Below, one piece after another: positions 11,313 through 21,558 of a stretch of 64,000 nucleotides of DNA. The position numbers were made by a program, and so were the translations under genes. Positions within the stretch are counted from its first letter, which is position 1. Every line of letters begins with the position of its first letter. The notes under the pieces were generated by a model. It saw nothing but the letters and a program-made list of their open reading frames with translations. It did no database searches and was not told where the DNA came from. This DNA is from Parasponia andersonii (Eukaryota; Streptophyta; Magnoliopsida; Rosales; Cannabaceae), in assembly GCA_002914805.1 (NCBI GenBank), contig JXTB01000309.1, positions 229,632 through 293,631 on the forward strand, in the 5' to 3' direction.

Positions 11313-12543
11313 GACTTCTTCGAATGAAAAAACAGATGATTAAGAACTTTTACCGGGAGAGGAACTTAGAAAAGAGATTGGTAGAGATGTTGATAACGAT
11401 TTATGAGAAGTTGGGGTTTATATATGCATAAAAGACTAACTGAAACAACGATTATTCTTCATGTAACATCTGAAAAGTCAAGATTGTGTTCTATTCTGAG
11501 GTCAATAACCTGTTTTTCTAGAATCGAATACGAATATATTAATGTTGTCGTCCATTTTGGAAAAGCCAGCTCAAATGTCAAATGAACCTTCTCCTTACAA
11601 AATTCTATATCACACCTATTTCGGCAACCCCCATTTTTCTTTTTCTTTTAAAAAAAAAAAAAAAAGATTAAAAGCCTGTTATTAAATAATCATGAGGGAT
11701 GGCCCAATTGGAAACTTCTATTTTCTAGGCCAACGGTACCAACTACCAAACTACTAACGTAATACATGATGTAATTTCAATCATGCCAGAAAACAATTTT
11801 AGTTAAAAAACTTCTTAATTAAACAACCGGTCAAATGTAAATTACGTGCAAGAAAGCTATATCACTTGCTTAACATAATTGTAAGAAAAAAAAAAATATC
11901 TCCCCTTTTGTTTTCCTTATGTGAATTATTAATTTCTACTTGTTGTATGCAACCAAAAAAAAAAATGACATTTAGTTTTTCAAACTAGGTTGTAACTTCC
12001 AATTGCTTCAATTTTCTAACGACAATGGCTACTAATCTATGTTAACTCCCCAATTTTGACGGCAGCTTTGCCTTAATCTCACTTTTCAAACTCTTACTTG
12101 ACACACAAACATGACATCCCTCAGAGTCGAATACATTTCTATTTTTAACCTCAATTAATATAATGTTATTTCTTTTCTTTTCATATATTTTTTTAATAGT
12201 ATAGGAAAGACCGAAAGGAAATACAAGAGAATATGAAAATATTCCCCTAAACGTCGTCGTCTCAAGCCGCCATTCACAAGAAACTTCCCTCACCTAATGA
12301 ACCATTCAAACCCAAATAATTCAACGCGCTTCAAGAAAGCCACACCCCTCTCTCCTCAAATACAAAACTCCCGTGGATTTACCAATCCCAACATTTTTGC
12401 CGGCTTCGGCCTTAATTTCATATAACAAAATCATATCATTTCTACTTCAATTTTCTCAAAATCAAACTCAACTTCCTTGTATCCAAACACCATCTATACC
12501 TCTAGCTTTTTCATATCGTAATATTTTTTAAAAAAAAGAAAAA
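11313..12543. other. Divergent intergenic region between the small minus-strand gene and the metalloproteinase gene
   Basis: AT-rich with homopolymer A runs (11650-11666, 11884-11895, 11954-11965). It must hold both promoters, since the genes diverge. The last 200 bases before 12544 are CA- and CT-rich, typical of a plant 5' UTR. The 83-residue minus-strand frame at 12042-12293 has no recognisable motif and is not called. Confidence 0.6.
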
Positions 12544-13683
12544 ATGAGGATCAAATTCCAATACCTTTTCTTCATTGCCATGTGTCTTTCCTTGTTCAGT
12601 TACACTCCAATCTCAGCTCGAATTTTCCCAAACATATCGTCTATACCCCCATGGCTAATCCAGAAAAACGACACCGTTTTGGGCGCCTGGGACGCGTTTA
12701 AGGGCTTCGGGGGTTGTCGTTTCGGAGAGAGAACCCAGGGCTTGTCCAAGCTCAAGAGCTATTTCAACCACTTCGGCTACATTCCCAACTCTCCGTACAA
12801 TTTCACCGACGACTTCGACGACGATCTCGAATCAGCCCTGAGAACCTACCAGAAGAATTTCAACCTCAATGTCACCGGAACCCTTGACGAACCCACCATC
12901 CAGAGCCTCATCCGGCCGCGGTGCGGCAACGCCGACATCGTCAACGGCACCACCACCATGAACTCCGGCAAGCCGACGACAACGGCGCTGAACTCCACGC
13001 GCTTCCACACCGTCGGGCACTTCTCGTTCTTCCCGGGGATGCCGGTCTGGCCGGTCGGCCGGCGCGACCTGACCTACGCGTTCGTCCCGGAGAACGAGCT
13101 CTCCGACGAGGTCAAGGCGGTGTTCGGGCGCGCCTTCGCGCGGTGGTCGCAGGTGACGCCGCTGACGTTCACCCAGATTGAGTCGTTCCTCGCCGCCGAT
13201 CTCAAGATCGGGTTCTTCGTCGGCGACCACGGCGACGGCGAGCCGTTCGACGGGATCCTGGGGACGCTGGCGCACGCGTTCTCGCCGACGAGCGGGCGGT
13301 TCCACCTCGACGGCGACGAGAACTGGGTGATCGGGGGCGACATCAGCACATCGTCGGTGTCGTCGGCGGTGGATCTGGAGTCGGTGGCGGTCCACGAGAT
13401 CGGGCACCTGCTAGGGTTAGGGCACTCGTCGGTGGAGGACTCGATCATGTTCCCGACGATACCGTCGAGGACGAGGAAGGTGGAGCTCGCCACTGACGAC
13501 GTTCAGGGGATTCAGCAACTGTACGGCTCCAATCCCAGTTACACCACTCCTTCTTCTCCTTCTACGCCGACCGTCCATCAGAGCGATAGCGATACATCCG
13601 ACGGTGGGGATCGCGGGATGGGTTTGTGGTGGGACCCTTATAAGTTGCTCTTGGCCGTTGGATTGGGGTTGGTATTGTTGTAG
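12544..13683 (+). CDS. Plant matrix metalloproteinase (M10A zinc endopeptidase), intronless, probably GPI-anchored
   Basis: 379 residues in one exon, the usual length for plant MMPs. Order of parts: signal peptide (about residues 1-25), a propeptide with a peptidoglycan-binding-like helical region (about 62-122), the cysteine switch PRCGNAD at 125-131 (Cys127 holds the enzyme latent), and a catalytic domain from about 160. The zinc site HEIGHLLGLGHS is at 284-295, with His284, His288, His294 and general base Glu285, followed by the Met-turn at Met302 (DSIMFP). A Ser/Thr/Pro-rich linker (331-352) leads to a hydrophobic C-terminal end (367-379), as expected for GPI attachment at the plasma membrane. 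All catalytic residues are present, so it looks functional. The central part is far more GC-rich than the flanks and opens spurious antisense frames. Confidence 0.95.
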   Translation: MRIKFQYLFFIAMCLSLFSYTPISARIFPNISSIPPWLIQKNDTVLGAWDAFKGFGGCRFGERTQGLSKLKSYFNHFGYIPNSPYNFTDDFDDDLESALRTYQKNFNLNVTGTLDEPTIQSLIRPRCGNADIVNGTTTMNSGKPTTTALNSTRFHTVGHFSFFPGMPVWPVGRRDLTYAFVPENELSDEVKAVFGRAFARWSQVTPLTFTQIESFLAADLKIGFFVGDHGDGEPFDGILGTLAHAFSPTSGRFHLDGDENWVIGGDISTSSVSSAVDLESVAVHEIGHLLGLGHSSVEDSIMFPTIPSRTRKVELATDDVQGIQQLYGSNPSYTTPSSPSTPTVHQSDSDTSDGGDRGMGLWWDPYKLLLAVGLGLVLL

Positions 13684-14480
13684 ATTTGTATATAATATTC
13701 TTATTCTTAAAAAAAAAAAATTCAAATTGTTTTTTTTTTGTTTAAAAATTGTTGTCATTGTTAGGCGTAAAGTTTTAATTTGGTTACTTTCTCGGGGTTT
13801 GTTGTGTATAAAGCTAAGACCCCGAGTACTGAGTAGTAGGTGAAAGTAACCAAAATTTTTAGATACTATATTTCCACTGGAGATGATGACACCATCATCC
13901 TGTTTTTCTTTGGATTTTTAGATTCATTGAGTACGGACTTATCGTTATTACTTTATTCTTTAATTTATTTTTTTTTTTTATCTACGTTCCCTTATAATTG
14001 ATACNNNNNAAGAAAAAAAGGATGTTAGACTTTATTAGTAATAAATGTGAAAGTTTTGTTCCGTGGGTGTTAGACTATAATAGGAAGGAGTGGGGAAATG
14101 AACAAGAAGAAGTTGGTGTCGACTTTTTTGGCTTTCCAAATGGATCGCTTATTGACCATTATAATAAACAATGGAAAAAAAACATACATATTATATATAC
14201 ATATATATATATATATGCGAATTCGGACTTTTTTTTTTCAAATTTCCTTTGCTCAATATGTTTAATCAAATTTAGGAGTAAAATTGAAATTTATTGCCCA
14301 TCAATAATAAATAGAAAAAAATCAAATAAACATAAATAAAGGCATTTTACATAAGATATAATTTTTTATTTAAATAGCAAAACATGATATAAATGATCAT
14401 AATTGTCTAAGTTTATATTTGTTTGGTTAGTTATGGAAGATACGTCTATAGTTTAACTTCAAAATTTCAATTTGTATATA
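13684..14480. other. Intergenic sequence with a 5-N assembly gap
   Basis: Starts with the 3' UTR of the metalloproteinase gene. N at 14005-14009 marks a gap of unknown true size. The following 330 bases are AT-rich with an (AT)n run near 14200. The frame crossing the N run (13998-14339) is not credible. Confidence 0.7.
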
Positions 14481-15138
14481 GACCCCGTTTTGGATTGCTT
14501 TCAGATGTGAATTTTAGCTTTTAAAAGTGGTGAGAAAAAAGAGTAAGAGAGAGGTACTTGGTAAGTCTATGATTTTGGTCATTATATTTTGAAAATTGTG
14601 GTGTAATCACTATTTTAAGTAAAATTTGATAAACATAGTATGGTTATTTTTTAAAATTGATTATGCTTTTATAATACAAATTGTATACATAATTTATAAA
14701 TTTATAGTTTATCAAACACTTAGATATTATTTTTAAATAGTACAATAATTATTTCCAGTTTGGTATTACTCTAGCTGCAGCTGTATTGTAGATTTATTAT
14801 AACTATGTTACGAGTAAGAAGCGTATGTGAGAAAAAAGGCCTAAATGTTCGATAAATTTAATTTACAGAGCAGTTGTATTATTTAAAGTAATATATAAAT
14901 ATTTGGTAAAATACAAATTGTGTGTATTGTATAAATGATATTTTAAGTAATTTATATTATAGCAGTAGAAGTAATTTTGAAACGCAAACTTATTTTCTGA
15001 ATTCTACTTAAAATAGTGGTTATACATCAACTTTGAAAAAGCAGATAAAAAACAGAAACTTACCAAACATCTCTCTCCCTTTTTATTCTCTAACGGCTTT
15101 TAAACTAAAAGAGGCATCTAAGCTTAATCCCAAATTGG
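14481..15138. mobile_element. MITE-like foldback element with long inverted repeats
   Basis: The left end GACCCCGTTTTGGATTGCTT and about 80 following bases match the complement of the right end (...TAATCCCAAATTGG, ending 15138), including TTTAAAAG, GAGAGAG and TTGGTAAG blocks in the same order. Further in, ...TCACTATTTTAAGTAAAATT on the left matches the complement of AATTCTACTTAAAATAGTGG on the right. It contains no coding frame. The GACCCCGTTTGG-like start is common to plant MITEs. Superfamily and target duplication could not be settled by eye. Confidence 0.65.
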
Positions 15139-15344
15139 ATCATTAACTTGTAGTATTGATTTGAGAAATTTGAAAGATATTCCAAACTTAAATAAAATAC
15201 AGGTTTTTTTTCACTTCGTTGTATATAAAAATCAAAGTTGATTGTGTAGTTTTCTAAATACATAAATTTTGTCGAACAACTTGGGCTTCGTTAGATCTTG
15301 AATGGTCCGGATGAACTAGGACAACTATTCTGTGAAAAGTTCAT

Positions 15345-15775
15345 AAATACCCGTTTTCAAAACTATATTTTCATAAACATCTGTTGTTTATTTTTATTCC
15401 ATAAATATCTGTTTTTGAAAAGATATAGATCACCACTGTTTTACACATGAAATATAAATCATGGTATATATTTTATGCTTTAAATGTATAGCGTGGTCTA
15501 TATTTCATGAATAAAATTATACTAAATATTGACATATATTTTAAAATGTATACCATAAGTCAAATTTATAATGAAAAATCTAAATCGTGGTAAATATTTA
15601 CATTGTAAATATATACTATTCATATTTTTATATAAAATGTGTGCCTCATAGATAAAATTTACAATATAAATATGGACCATTCATGAAATGTGGACTATAA
15701 AAATAGGTCCTTTTGAAAGAAAAATTAAAAACGGTTATTTATGCAAATAAGTTTGAAAAACAGGTGTAAATTTCT
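15345..15775. mobile_element. Possible second MITE-like imperfect foldback
   Basis: Left part CATAAATACCCGTTTTCAAA and right part (complement of TTTGAAAAACAGGTGTAAAT) are loosely complementary. The interior is built of degenerate phrases such as CATGAAATATAAATC and TGGTCTATATTTCATG in both orientations. No coding potential. Weaker than the neighbouring foldback. Confidence 0.35.
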
Positions 15776-17454
15776 CTATTTATTTGTTATGGGCTAATCC
15801 AGTTTTCCTTGGATCGGGTAGCGTTAGGAAGAAATCATGGTAATGGGCTTCAAACCCAAACTGACAATTTTCCGAGTGAAAAATGGGCCAGCCACTTTTA
15901 AATTCTTCAAGAGTCTACTCTGTTAGGCGGATTAGATATTTTTTCTTTAAAATTTTTTGAGGGATTTTTTATTCAGGTATTTCTTGTGTACAATTTGTCT
16001 ACGTTGGATTTTTCTCCTTCTCCGACCCACGAATGCTTCTCTTAATTTTTCCTACTCTGAGCATATTCCTTTTTCACAAAGGACTAACGCTTGCTTCCAA
16101 GGACAACTGGTCCCACACACTGAAAATCTGGCTACAGATGAGAACATACAGAGTCAATTACTTTACGGTAACCATATATATATGTCAAAGATAATGATGT
16201 AAATGTTAGCTCAAAGTAAATCCGTATAGGAGGGACCCAACAACCACTTTCTGATGGACCCAAGTAGATGTTCACATTATCCAAACTCATAAAAATTCAG
16301 ATTTTCAGTCAATAGGAAACAATATGAAGTTGGAACTCATTCATCTAGAAGGTCCTGTTAAGTGTTAATTACTCTCTAAGCCACCTAAAATGAAAAACCA
16401 TAAGAACTTTAATAAACTAATGATGTTGGTTATGAGTCGCACATGGTTAGTGTAAACATCGGCTAATGCCGCAATTGATGAATCTTTAAACGGTGGATCA
16501 TGTTTAATATGGTTGGCGGGCCCATACAACTTTGTAAAATGTCACAACACATTAGACTGATATTAAAGAAGAAAAAAGGCATGAGGGCCATTTGACACGA
16601 ACAGCTAGGAACCAACCCCAAAAGCAAGTTGCTAGTGGGAAGGGGTGAGATTGAGAATCGTCCCAACTTGCAAATTCGAGGATAAGCAACTTTTTTTTTT
16701 GGAAGCATCTGGCTTTGTCGTGGCAGTACAAGATTTGCCTTACTTGACTTCATTAACAGTTCTATAATCTTTTGAACGTTTCCTCTTGCGATGGGGACCA
16801 AATTGCGAAACCATTACTTTCCCTTTTTGTCAATTCTTCCTCTTATTTATCTTTCTATTAATTTACCGACGCTAAATAGTGTTAACTATCATTGCTGGTG
16901 ATGCAATTATCACAAAATGCTAGAGCGCATCATCCATGATCTTTCTCAATTAATTTCACTTTTTTATGAGGTAATTATGTTTTAGTACTATACTAAAAAT
17001 GGTACTATTAATGGATCACCACTTGTGCTTCATGCATGGAATTTTTTCTTAAAAAAATAAATAAATAACTTTCTCGATGTCTTTTGCAGGGCACCAAATT
17101 GCATGCCCTTTGTCCACTTGTTACATCTTTCTTTTGAGGAAGTTTAGGCCACTGTCTTATGTAGTTTAGGATTTACCCTTATGCTGACTGATGCGCATAA
17201 TATAGTTTAGGAGTACCCCATGCTGCTTCTCTGCTTCATATATATATATAACAAACACTAACTTTTGTTATGATTTTACTCGATCGGCTGTGTTAATTGA
17301 GTTCTATTTTGTACGACAAGAATTTTACTGTACGACACGTTTCCACCCTGGCACTCTCCAACTTGTGTTTGGCCCAATTATTAAACCGCGTCGTCGTTTA
17401 TCTTTTAGCCACCAAACATTTTGATGCTTGTGTAAGCACAGAGATCTCTATATG
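15776..17454. other. Intergenic region upstream of the WD40 gene
   Basis: No supported gene. Short frames at 15957-16202 (plus) and 16463-16801 (minus) have no motif and no start context that I trust. The last few hundred bases are the presumed WD40 promoter. Confidence 0.6.
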
Positions 17455-17462
17455 TATAAATA
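17455..17462 (+). promoter_or_regulatory. TATA box (TATAAATA) of the WD40 gene
   Basis: TATAAATA lies 76 bases before the ATG at 17538. That would put the transcription start near 17485-17495 and leave a short A-rich 5' UTR, a usual plant layout. Confidence 0.6.
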
Positions 17463-17537
17463 CACATTTATCTCCTCTTTATAATAAAAAAGAAAAAACC
17501 TAACAACCAAATTCTCATTTCAAAGCTCTTAAACATT

Positions 17538-18890
17538 ATGGGCATTAATGTTCTACCATGTCGGCTTCCTTGTACTCATCACTCAAACAAAGACTCTGAG
17601 CCTGATCATTACTCGTCTTCCTCCTCCAATCATCACCAGCTCCACTCCGAATCATCAACCTCATCCTCCTCCTCCTTTCTCTCCTCCCAACCTAGTCTCC
17701 CCTCGGTTCCCTCTCTCCACCACCATAACCTAAACCTCTCCACCAACCATTGCCACGTCATCACACTCAAACCCTCACCACCCAACTCCTCCTACGTCTC
17801 CTCCCTCGTCCTCGCCGGGAAGTTCCTCTACGGCGCCTTCTCCGACGGCCAGATTCGCCTCTGGTCCCGAGACCCGGATAAGCTCAACAACGGCGGCAAT
17901 CCTTTTCCACCGGAAAACCCGATCGCGGTCGCCGTAAGCTCCGTCAAGTCGCTGGTGTTTTCCGGGGATAAGCTCTTTACTGCCCACCAGGACAACAAGG
18001 TCCGAGTTTGGAAAGTCAACGACGTTGACCACGACCAAAAGTACTACAAGTGCGTTGCGACCCTTCCCACCTTGAACGACCGTTTGTTGGCGCTGTTCTC
18101 GGCCAAGAACTACGTCCAGGTCCGCCGCCACAAGAGCCGCACGTGGGTTCATCACGTGGACGCCGTCTCGGCTCTGGCCGTGTCACGTGACGGCTCGCTC
18201 CTCTACTCCGCCTCGTGGGACCGGTCCTTCAAGGTGTGGCGAACCTCCGACTTCAAATGTCTCGAGTCCGTCACTAACGCCCATGACGACGCCATTAACC
18301 ACGTGGCATTATCCCACGACGGCCACGTGTACACCGGCTCGGCCGATAAGAAGATCAAGGTGTGGAAGAGGGCGAAGCTCGACGGGTCGTCGAGTGTGAA
18401 GCACTCGCTGGAAGCCACGCTGGAGAAGCATAAGTCGGCGGTTAATGCCTTGGCTCTTAGCTCGGACGGGTTGGTTTTGTACTCCGGCGCGTGTGACCGC
18501 TCGATTCTGGTTTGGGAAAGGTCATCGGACGGTAGTCATGAAGAAGGGGGTGCGGATGGTGGTGGGGACATGATTGTAGTGGGTGCGCTTAGAGGACATA
18601 CCAAGGCGATTCTGTGCTTGGCCGTGGTGTCGTTTGATTTGGTATGTAGTGGTTCGGCTGATCGTACGGTTAGGGTTTGGAATAGATCAGGTGGAGTTGA
18701 TAAGAGTTACGCTTGTTTGGCTGTGTTGGAAGGCCATAGACGACCGGTCAAATGTTTGACCGCCACGTTGGACAATAATGGGAGTAGTAGTAGTAGTGAA
18801 AGATCGTGTGTTTCTTCTGGTACTTCTTATTTGATCTACAGTGGAAGTTTGGATTGCGATATTAAGGTCTGGCGGATATGGGTTTCCTAA
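17538..18890 (+). CDS. JINGUBANG-family WD40 repeat protein, intronless, 450 residues
   Basis: Single exon from ATG 17538 to TAA 18888. Residues 1-75 are a low-complexity Ser/His/Pro-rich leader. The rest forms seven WD repeats whose strand-end motifs are visible: IRLW (about 109), VRVW (158), FKVW (234), IKVW (276), ILVW (326), VRVW (381) and IKVW (446). Diagnostic phrases AHQDNKVRVWK, TLPTLNDRL, KNYVQVRRHK, SASWDRSFKVWRTSDFKCLE and TGSADKKIKVWK match my memory of the plant JINGUBANG family. One Arabidopsis member restrains pollen germination; the several paralogues are less well known. A seven-bladed propeller acts as a protein-binding scaffold, not an enzyme. I cannot say which paralogue this is, so no symbol is given. 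The inter-blade loop at 330-346 is Gly/Asp-rich, and a Ser run lies at 416-420. Confidence 0.93.
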   Translation: MGINVLPCRLPCTHHSNKDSEPDHYSSSSSNHHQLHSESSTSSSSSFLSSQPSLPSVPSLHHHNLNLSTNHCHVITLKPSPPNSSYVSSLVLAGKFLYGAFSDGQIRLWSRDPDKLNNGGNPFPPENPIAVAVSSVKSLVFSGDKLFTAHQDNKVRVWKVNDVDHDQKYYKCVATLPTLNDRLLALFSAKNYVQVRRHKSRTWVHHVDAVSALAVSRDGSLLYSASWDRSFKVWRTSDFKCLESVTNAHDDAINHVALSHDGHVYTGSADKKIKVWKRAKLDGSSSVKHSLEATLEKHKSAVNALALSSDGLVLYSGACDRSILVWERSSDGSHEEGGADGGGDMIVVGALRGHTKAILCLAVVSFDLVCSGSADRTVRVWNRSGGVDKSYACLAVLEGHRRPVKCLTATLDNNGSSSSSERSCVSSGTSYLIYSGSLDCDIKVWRIWVS

Positions 18891-19496
18891 ATATGATTCA
18901 TTTCAGTGTTAAAGCATTTTTACGTAATACTTAGATTGCAGTTTAAGTAATTCCTTAATTTGTAAACAGGGGTGAGAATTGAGAATAGAGATTATAATTA
19001 CAACTTTTTTTTTTTTTCCCGTGATATATTTTTGTAAGAGATCTGTGATGATCGGTATATCGAAATAGCCATCTGTATTATTAATTATTGAATTTGAGGC
19101 GAATTATGATAATAGTAGTGTTACTAATGTATTCCCTCGTGTTAATTTCTTGGCTTTGAATATTATGAGTTGAATGTAAGTATGGCAGAGTGTTGAAATA
19201 TAGACTAAGGTTGACCTTAAAATTTCTTGGCGTTTGGTAAAGTGAGAAATGGCTAAGAGCTAAGTATATACAGCTTTTGGCCGACAGATAATGAAAAATA
19301 AATAAATAAATCAATAAATGGTAGTGTTTTATTTGGTCTGCAAAACATGTCAAGTACTCTATGTCCATTATTCCCTTCACATTTCTGAGATTTACTAAAG
19401 TAGTCGGCCGCTTTGGCTTTTTCTCTGCTTTATCGGACACGAAACCAAATAATACTCCTCCAAGCATGTATAGTAAACTATTTGCATGCATGCACA
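18891..19496. other. 3' flank of the WD40 gene
   Basis: AT-rich sequence holding the WD40 3' UTR and ending at the T tract of the LINE. A 161-residue minus-strand frame (19081-19566) straddles this flank and the LINE tail and is not a plausible gene. Confidence 0.6.
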
Positions 19497-19879
19497 TTTT
19501 TTTTTTAAAGATGAAATTGGATAGAACAAGGTAAATTAAATTAAAAAAGAAAGGAAAAAAATACACACTAAGTTAGAGGGGGCATAAACTTGACCTCTCA
19601 AGACAAAGAAAGATAAAGAAATAAAATTAGTAAAATTGATAATTAGGCTTCACAATACAATTCTCGTAAACAAAAGATGAAATAAAGAATAGAGTGCACC
19701 ACCACTAAGTGGGACAAACAAAAAAAAGAGCACGAGAAACTAAAAAATTAGTTACACGATTGCTCTCGCGAAAGATGTGAGTGACCACAAAATCCATATT
19801 AGTAATATACCCTAATACTCTATGCCAAGTTGATCTCCAATGGAAATGAACTTTAAGGAAACATGCCAAAAGAAGAGAA

Positions 19880-21558
19880 AAAATATAGGCTGAATCACTC
19901 TCTAGCTAGAGATGCTTTCATCTATACTTCCAAGCGAAATCAATCGCATGAATCACCGCTGCCAATTCTGCTTCAAAAGCGAAACTAATTCTTAATAGAA
20001 TAGAGAAACATTTGCGAACAAACCCTCTATGAATCCGAAACACCCCTAAACACCCAGAAAGACCCAATGAGCCATAAGTAGAACCGTCAGTATTGACCTT
20101 GACCCAAGACTGAGAAGGAAGTCTCTATATAACTTCAACAATGATTAGTGCTTTTCAAGCTTACCTTTGACCCGAAGCTCTCGTAAAATTAAGAGATCAG
20201 TCATTGAGTTAGGCATATAGCTAGAAACCAAAGACCCATCCTCTCTAATAAAACGTCATAAAAGAACAAATGTTGAAGATATAGATGACTTTTTATCTTC
20301 AAAAATTGTCAAATTTCGAAGATATCATATAATTCAAAAAACAGAGACCAAACAAATTTTCTAGAAAGCTCGAAATTGTAGGCTAAATCAGCAAAGTTGA
20401 GCTCTATCCCAAAGATCCCTCATAGAACTCTCTAGAAAGACTAGAGTACGAAATAAAGAGGATATGGCCGACCAAAGCTGCACAACAAAAGAGCAATCAA
20501 CAAATAAATGTGATGAGTCCTTAACCGAGGAATGACTGAAAGAAACAACAACAAGACAAAAAATGAAAGCCTCACTTCATCACACAAGAAGTAGTAGAAA
20601 GCTGATCATGAAGAGTCCTTCAAAATAAAATTGACCTCAAATAAATGATTAAGGAAGACCAAATCTGCTTTCACTAAGAGTAAACGACTGGAAAATCAGA
20701 AAAAAAAAAATAGACATCAGAACAGATGACCCTACCATCTAATGAACCCATCTAGCACAAAAAATCTAGGCCATCTAAAATCACGATTGACTTAATAACA
20801 TCAGCAATTCTCGAAAAACGATATGTAAATTTAGAAGGAAGAGACTAACTTGAATCCGTTAAAAAATCACCAACTAAACTCTCCAAAGAAGAATCAAGAA
20901 ATAAAGAAGAAGATAACAAATTAAACAGAGGGGAACTCAACTAATTATTAGTCAAAAATTTGATGTTAGAACGTCTTCTGACCATCCATAGGTTCTTTAT
21001 GAAAATCTTGATACAAAAGGTGAAGTCTAGCCCAAATGGAAGATTTAATTTGATATCTGAAATTTCCGTTGCTCTTAAAGAAAAACGTGCTCGGAGATAA
21101 GAAGATAAATCAGAATCAGTATTCATCACTCTCCAAGCGAACTTTTTGAGAAAGGATTTATTGAGAATCAACAATCATCACTCTCCAAGTGAATTTTTTA
21201 AGAAGAGCTTTATTGAGCAAGGATAAGTCACGAAAATCTAAACCACCTTCCTCTTTAGGCTGACACATTTCTTCCACGAGATTTGGACCAAATTCTTTTG
21301 GAGAATATAACACGACCAAATAAAATTCTGAATTGCCTTTGTCATTTTACTTAATAAAGAATTGGGCTATTCGTAAATCTGAAAAGAATGAAGAAGTGAA
21401 CTATAGATCACAGAATTAACCAAAACAACTCAGCCAGCGAAGGAGAAAGATAATCCTATCCAACAACGAAATCGAGTTAGTAAACTATCCATCTAAGGAA
21501 TCAATCACCGCTTATGAGGAGCTCCTATAAATAAAAGAACCCCCATATAGTGCATTGA
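19880..21558 (-). pseudogene. LINE ORF2 C-terminal part: RT thumb, zinc-binding region and RNase H remnant
   Basis: Minus-strand translation shows scattered phrases in shifting frames: LNKSFLKKFAWRVMNTDSDLSSYLRARF at about 21174-21080 (matching the SLLNKAFLKKFVWRMM region of the plus-strand copy) and AELAAVIHAIDFAWK-like sequence at about 19980-19920, typical of RNase H in plant LINEs. There is no long open frame. Homology is supported by the same phrases in the plus-strand copy at 56,580-56,800 and 57,780-57,830. Confidence 0.6.

Noticed and set aside
12042..12293. 83-residue minus-strand frame upstream of the metalloproteinase
   Set aside because: AT-rich, no motif, lies in the promoter region of the next gene.
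12832..13407. 191-residue minus-strand frame (and others at 13074-13493, 13417-13758)
   Set aside because: Antisense shadow of the GC-rich metalloproteinase gene; Arg/Asp/Val-rich translation with no motif, caused by scarcity of stop codons at high GC.
17775..18155. 126-residue minus-strand frame across the WD40 gene
   Set aside because: Antisense shadow of a clear WD40 coding sequence.
19081..19566. 161-residue minus-strand frame next to the WD40 gene
   Set aside because: Straddles WD40 3' flank and LINE tail; low-complexity Phe/Leu/Tyr translation.
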